Assembly (NCBI RefSeq): GCF_001723055.1
Contig: NZ_MDCR01000028.1
Span: 1-64,000, forward strand
DNA: 64,000 nt
Reading direction: 5' to 3'
DNA from: Streptomyces niveus
GTDB taxonomy: Bacteria > Actinomycetota > Actinomycetes > Streptomycetales > Streptomycetaceae
Made by a program: the position numbers and the translations under genes
Shown: piece by piece, positions 60,644 through 64,000 of the stretch
Layout of the letters: every line of letters begins with the position of its first letter
Numbering within the stretch: the stretch's first letter is position 1
Notes under the pieces: generated by a model
What the model saw: the letters and a program-made list of their open reading frames with translations, nothing else
Told to the model about the DNA's origin: nothing
Databases searched by the model: none

Positions 60644-60793
60644 TCAGCCGCAGCTGCCCCCGCAGGCGCACGGCGCGCCCGACTGGCAGCCGCAGCCGCA
60701 GCCCGAGCCGCAGCCGCAGGCGCCGAGGATCGGCGGCCGTACCCGCTCGACAGCTGCTTCCTGCTGGGTTTCGGTCCTGGGGGACTCGGCCAT
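60644..60793 (-). CDS. 49-residue Cys-rich peptide
   Basis: A small ORF with GAGGAGGAACCC before ATG 60793, a strong ribosome binding site. The first 24 residues are polar (MAESPRTETQQEAAVERVRP); residues 26-48 hold eight Cys, at 26, 28, 32, 34, 36, 42, 44 and 48, mostly as C-x-C pairs among Gly. This resembles a small metallothionein or a Cys-rich metal or redox buffer. It has no signal peptide. It is on the same strand as phoU, 175 nt downstream of it, and is separated from gpmA by a terminator. I do not recognise a named family. Confidence 0.72.
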   Translation of the reverse strand: MAESPRTETQQEAAVERVRPPILGACGCGSGCGCGCQSGAPCACGGSCG

Positions 60794-60968
60794 GGGTTCC
60801 TCCTCGAAGGTGTGCACGGGCGTACGGGGCGGCGTCCGCGCCCATTGCACCGGCACCAGGGCGGGCGCATCAACGGCGCATGCGCGCAGGCGCCCCCTGG
60901 TGTCACCCCCGCACGCCCCCGTGCGCCCCCAAGCCCGAACCCTCGGACCGCGCCCTCGGCGAGAGCCC

Positions 60969-61649
60969 TCAGGCGCCTTCGACCGGCGCCTCGGCCTGCT
61001 GGATCTCGTCCGCGTGCTCACCCGTCACCAGGTACACGACCCGCTTGGCCACCGACACCGCGTGGTCCGCGAACCGCTCGTAGTACCGGCCGAGCAGCGT
61101 CACGTCGACCGCCGTCTCGATGCCGTGCTTCCAGCGGTCGTCCATCAGGTGCTGGAAGAGCGTGCGGTGCAGCAGGTCCATCTCGTCGTCGTCCTGCTCC
61201 AGCTGGAGCGCCAGATCGACGTCCTTGGTGATGATGACCTCGGCCGCCTTCGCCATCAGCCGCTGCGCGAGCTGCCCCATCTCCAGGATGGTCGCGTGCA
61301 GGTCGTGCGGCACGGCGTGGGCCGGGAAGCGGAGCCGGGCCAGCTTGGCGACGTGCTGCGCCAGGTCGCCCGAGCGCTCCAGGTCCGCGCTCATCCGCAG
61401 CGACGTGACCACGATCCGCAGATCCGTGGCGACCGGCTGCTGCCGGGCCAGCAGCGCGATGGCCCTGGCCTCCAGGTCGTGCTGGAGGTCGTCGACCCTC
61501 TGATCGGCGGCGATCACGCTCTCGGCCAGCTTCAGGTCCGCGTCGAGCATGGACGTGGTGGCGCGCCCGATCGCCGACCCGACCAGTCGGGCCATCTCGA
61601 CCAGGTCCTCGCCGATCGAGTCAAGTTCCTCGTGGTACGCGTCACGCAT
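60969..61649 (-). CDS. phoU: Phosphate transport/signalling regulator PhoU
   Basis: A 226-residue protein made of two three-helix bundles. PhoU motifs are MRDAYHEELDSIGEDLVEMA at the start and the metal-binding E/DxxxD helices (RMSADLERSGDLAQHV near 85 and GRYYERFADHAVSVAKR near 190). It links the Pst transporter to the PhoR kinase and lowers Pho signalling when phosphate is high. It is divergent from phoR-phoP with PHO boxes between. In S. coelicolor it is SCO4228 and is activated by PhoP. Confidence 0.96.
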   Translation of the reverse strand: MRDAYHEELDSIGEDLVEMARLVGSAIGRATTSMLDADLKLAESVIAADQRVDDLQHDLEARAIALLARQQPVATDLRIVVTSLRMSADLERSGDLAQHVAKLARLRFPAHAVPHDLHATILEMGQLAQRLMAKAAEVIITKDVDLALQLEQDDDEMDLLHRTLFQHLMDDRWKHGIETAVDVTLLGRYYERFADHAVSVAKRVVYLVTGEHADEIQQAEAPVEGA

Positions 61650-61842
61650 GGGTGTCCCTCTCTGGGTTCTTCTGCTGGTGTTCCGGGGTTGTCAAAGTCG
61701 CCTGAGGAGTCGTCTGAGTACACCGAAAGCCCCCCGAACGGCACTGTCCTCGTCGTACGGACGCCGACGGACCGCCAGGGGCGGGGGGCCGTCCGACCCC
61801 CACGCTCCCACGTTCGAGCCGTCAGGAGTCCGGATGCTCCCT

Positions 61843-61875
61843 CCCAAGTGAACCGGCACTTTCTCCACGGTGAAC
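61843..61875 (-). promoter_or_regulatory. PHO box: three 11-bp direct repeats for PhoP
   Basis: On the minus strand, going towards phoU, the units are GTTCACCGTGG (61875-61865), AGAAAGTGCCG (61864-61854) and GTTCACTTGGG (61853-61843). The first and third match the PHO-box unit with GTTCAC and sit in exact 11-bp register; the middle one is degenerate. The site lies between phoU and phoRP. Confidence 0.78.
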
Positions 61876-61936
61876 TCTGGGCGACGAGTGTTCGAGGAGA
61901 CACCTGTACGGCTGGGAGAGTGTCACTCGGCCCGCT

Positions 61937-61942
61937 TAACCT
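61937..61942 (+). promoter_or_regulatory. -10 box of the phoRP operon
   Basis: TAACCT at 61937-61942 is 6 nt before ATG 61949 and no ribosome binding site is visible, so phoR is probably translated from a leaderless mRNA. Apart from this box and the PHO boxes, nothing else is visible in the 299-nt gap 61650-61948. Confidence 0.55.
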
Positions 61943-61948
61943 GAGTGC

Positions 61949-63211
61949 ATGGACGTGAACGCGGCAGTCGCCGCATTGGCAGCGATCGCCGGGGCGTGTA
62001 CCGGCGTGATCGCCATGCTGGCGTTCCGCTGGAGCGAACGCGACCAGGCCAGGCCCACCCGTAGCTCACTGCACACGGAAGCGGGCCTTCCGCCCGGCGT
62101 CGACACCGTGCTCTCCGTTCTCCGCTCCTCCGCCGTCGTGCTCGACGAGTCCGACTCGGTGGTCAAGGCCAGCTCCGCCGCGTACGCGCTGGGCCTGGTC
62201 AGGGGCGGCAAGCTGGCCGTCGACCCGATGCTGCACATGGCACGCGACACCCGCAGGGACGGCGAGATACGCCAGGTCGAGCTGGATCTGCCCCGGCGCG
62301 GCACCGGCCGCGGAGAGGCCCTCGCGGTCTCCGCCCGGGTGGCACCGCTCGGCTCCCGGCTCGTCCTGCTCCTGGTCGAGGACCTCACGGAGGCGCGCAG
62401 GATCGAAGCGGTCCGGCGTGACTTCGTGGCGAATGTCAGCCATGAGCTGAAGACCCCCACCGGGGCGCTCTCCCTGCTCTCGGAGGCCGTCATGGACGCC
62501 TCCGACGACCCCGAGGCGGTCACCCGCTTCGCCGGCCGTATGCAGATCGAGGCGACCCGGCTCACCAATCTCGTACAGGAACTCATCGACCTCTCGCGGG
62601 TGCAGAACGACGACCCGCTGGAGGACGCCGAACCGGTACGCGTGGAGGAACTGGTCGCCGAGGCCATTGACAGGTCCCGGCACGCCGCCTCCACGAAGCA
62701 GATCACGATGGCTGCCGGCGGCGCCGCCGATCTGCGAGTCTGGGGTAACCGCGGCCAGCTGGCCGCAGCCCTCGGCAACCTCGTCGAGAACGCCGTCAAC
62801 TACTCCCCGGCCCGCACTCGTGTGGGTATCGCGGCCCGGCACGTGGCCGCCCCCGGCGGGGATCTGATCGAGATAGCCGTCACCGACCAGGGGATCGGCA
62901 TCTCCGAGAAGGACCGCGAGCGCGTCTTCGAACGGTTCTACCGCGTCGATCCGGCCCGCTCGCGGGCCACCGGTGGTACGGGCCTCGGCCTGGCCATCGT
63001 CAAGCACGTGGCCGCCTCGCACGGCGGAGAGGTCACGATGTGGAGCTCCGAAGGCCAGGGCTCCACCTTCACCCTGAGGCTCCCCGTGGCGGGCGCCGGA
63101 CGGGACCGCACACCCACCGGCCCGGACGAAGTCGCCCAGCGCCGCTTTCATCACGACGTCAATGATCTTGACCAATCGACTGAGATCCCTGCCCCGGAGG
63201 TCCTTCCGTGA
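61949..63211 (+). CDS. phoR: Phosphate-responsive sensor histidine kinase PhoR (SenX3-like)
   Basis: A 420-residue kinase with one N-terminal membrane segment (about 6-26), a PAS-like region (about 52-145), the phospho-acceptor helix FVANVSHELKTPTGAL with His165, and an HATPase domain (about 265-385) with NLVENAVNYSP, DQGIGI and GGTGLGLAIVKHV. It phosphorylates PhoP when phosphate is scarce. The stop overlaps the GTG of phoP. It corresponds to S. coelicolor SCO4229 and mycobacterial SenX3. Confidence 0.96.
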   Translation: MDVNAAVAALAAIAGACTGVIAMLAFRWSERDQARPTRSSLHTEAGLPPGVDTVLSVLRSSAVVLDESDSVVKASSAAYALGLVRGGKLAVDPMLHMARDTRRDGEIRQVELDLPRRGTGRGEALAVSARVAPLGSRLVLLLVEDLTEARRIEAVRRDFVANVSHELKTPTGALSLLSEAVMDASDDPEAVTRFAGRMQIEATRLTNLVQELIDLSRVQNDDPLEDAEPVRVEELVAEAIDRSRHAASTKQITMAAGGAADLRVWGNRGQLAAALGNLVENAVNYSPARTRVGIAARHVAAPGGDLIEIAVTDQGIGISEKDRERVFERFYRVDPARSRATGGTGLGLAIVKHVAASHGGEVTMWSSEGQGSTFTLRLPVAGAGRDRTPTGPDEVAQRRFHHDVNDLDQSTEIPAPEVLP

Positions 63212-63888
63212 CCCGAGTGCTCGTCGTCGAGGATGAGGAATCCTTCAGCGACGCCCTTTCCTACATGCTCCGCAAGGAAGGCTTCGAGGTCGCGATCGCG
63301 ACCACCGGGCCCGCGGGGCTCGACGAGTTCGAACGCAACGGCGCCGACCTCGTCCTCCTCGACCTGATGCTGCCCGGCCTGCCCGGCACCGAGGTGTGCC
63401 GGCAGTTGCGCGGGAAGTCCAATGTCCCGGTGATCATGGTGACCGCCAAGGACAGCGAGATCGACAAGGTCGTCGGCCTGGAAATAGGAGCCGACGACTA
63501 TGTGACCAAGCCCTTCTCCTCGCGGGAACTGGTGGCGCGCATCCGCGCGGTGCTGCGCCGCAGGGGCGAGCCGGAGGAGGTCACGCCGGCCGCGCTGGAG
63601 GCGGGACCGGTCCGGATGGACGTGGACCGCCACGTCGTGACGGTCTCCGGCGGCAAGGTCGACCTGCCGCTGAAGGAGTTCGACCTCCTGGAGATGCTGC
63701 TGCGCAACGCGGGCCGCGTGCTGACCCGTATGCAGCTGATCGACCGGGTCTGGGGCGCGGACTACGTGGGGGACACCAAGACCCTCGACGTCCACGTCAA
63801 GCGGCTGCGCGCCAAGATCGAGCCCGATCCGGGCGCGCCGCGGTATCTGGTGACGGTGCGCGGTCTCGGCTACAAGTTCGAGCCGTAG
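63208..63888 (+). CDS. phoP: Phosphate response regulator PhoP (RegX3-like)
   Basis: A 226-residue OmpR-type regulator. The receiver has acidic EDEE at about 8-11, phospho-acceptor Asp52 in LVLLDLMLPG, and Lys101 in VTKPFS; the winged helix (about 130-226) ends with the usual LRAKIEPDPGAPRYLVTVRG region. It activates pstS, phoU, phoRP and alkaline phosphatase genes and represses nitrogen and antibiotic genes in Streptomyces. GTG 63208 overlaps the phoR stop. It corresponds to SCO4230. A perfect terminator follows. Confidence 0.97.
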   Translation: MTRVLVVEDEESFSDALSYMLRKEGFEVAIATTGPAGLDEFERNGADLVLLDLMLPGLPGTEVCRQLRGKSNVPVIMVTAKDSEIDKVVGLEIGADDYVTKPFSSRELVARIRAVLRRRGEPEEVTPAALEAGPVRMDVDRHVVTVSGGKVDLPLKEFDLLEMLLRNAGRVLTRMQLIDRVWGADYVGDTKTLDVHVKRLRAKIEPDPGAPRYLVTVRGLGYKFEP

Positions 63889-63916
63889 ACCGGCACCACT
63901 TCCCCGACACGCGTAC

Positions 63917-63952
63917 GAGGGCGCCGTACCGGTCTGCCGGTACGGCGCCCTC
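63917..63952 (+). terminator. Terminator after phoP
   Basis: A perfect 16-bp stem, GAGGGCGCCGTACCGG at 63917-63932 and CCGGTACGGCGCCCTC at 63937-63952, with a 4-nt loop. Confidence 0.88.
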
Positions 63953-63956
63953 ACGC

Positions 63957-64000
63957 CTAGGGGGTGTCTTGCCGATCTTGCCGGGCTCGCGTGCCCCGGC
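63957..64000. other. CTAG site followed by a possible mobile-element end, cut by the window edge
   Basis: CTAG at 63957-63960 is followed by GGGGTGTCTTGCCGATC. The order CTAG-GGGGTGT is the same as at the right end of the 239-bp element at 37733-37971. The match is short and the rest is outside the window, so this is only a candidate end. Confidence 0.3.

Noticed and set aside
1..64000. tRNA, rRNA, CRISPR array or prophage
   Set aside because: I saw no cloverleaf-like intergenic sequence, no regularly spaced repeats and no phage structural or integrase gene; gaps between genes are mostly under 200 nt.

Overview
The window is a high-GC actinobacterial chromosome segment, almost certainly Streptomyces or a close relative. 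Base composition is strongly GC-rich, GTG/TTG starts are common, and many genes have a TANNNT box 6-8 nt before the start codon (leaderless promoters). The gene order nur, mshA, gpmA, phoU/phoRP matches what I remember of S. coelicolor SCO4180-SCO4230. The last third also parallels Mycobacterium tuberculosis Rv0474-Rv0491 (XRE regulator, hbhA, DUF2516, mshA, YbjN, gpm1, senX3-regX3). I see no tRNA, rRNA, CRISPR array, prophage or biosynthetic core gene.

Layout. 1-8.2 kb: sulfur and housekeeping genes. These are a DUF2993 protein, a short leaderless Cys-containing leader ORF before a thiosulfate sulfurtransferase and its DUF1416 partner, a Uma2 protein, a DsrE protein, three overlapping membrane-anchored proteins of unknown function, a 33-residue membrane peptide, nitrobindin and the nickel regulator Nur. 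8.2-15.8 kb: YgfZ, Dtd, the c-di-GMP-dependent anti-sigma RsiG, an asparaginase, an Eis-like acetyltransferase, and two related GntR-type regulators around a HAD phosphatase and a small membrane protein. 15.9-29.4 kb: transporters, regulators and stress enzymes, including a Drr-type ABC pair with a TetR gene and a perfect operator, an MFS/MarR pair, a TetR followed by a HelD/HelR-type RNA polymerase remodeller, a deaminase, acetyltransferases, a polysaccharide deacetylase and an epoxide hydrolase.

29.4-37.7 kb: a DUF4037 protein, an ECF41-type sigma gene broken by an internal deletion beside its oxidoreductase partner, a DUF574 methyltransferase, a slipin, a kinase-like phosphotransferase, a His-rich methyltransferase, and an XRE-cupin regulator divergent from a GliT/HlmI-like disulfide oxidoreductase. 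37.73-37.97 kb: a 239-bp MITE-like element inserted exactly into the CTAG shared by the stop codons of two convergent genes. 38-46 kb: a second XRE-cupin regulator with an 18-bp palindrome, three MFS exporters, an FAD monooxygenase and a two-component system. 46.3-52.7 kb: a protein of unknown family with an internal duplication, then the XRE/HbhA/DUF2516 cluster, a receiver-PP2C phosphatase, an NlpC/P60 hydrolase and a methyltransferase. 52.9-64 kb: mycothiol gene mshA, YbjN, two exported proteins (a DMFase-like lipoprotein and a beta-helix protein), an MFS gene, gpmA, a 49-residue Cys-rich peptide, and phoU divergent from phoR-phoP with PHO boxes between them.

Taken together, the window joins conserved actinobacterial core genes (phosphate control, mycothiol, sulfur, development) with several independent regulator/efflux or regulator/enzyme modules. 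Each module carries a recognisable palindromic operator. The most unusual items are the leader ORF with a possible sequestration of the sulfurtransferase ribosome binding site, the broken ECF41 gene, the MITE in the shared stop site, the Cys-rich peptide next to phoU, and the duplicated protein at 46350.
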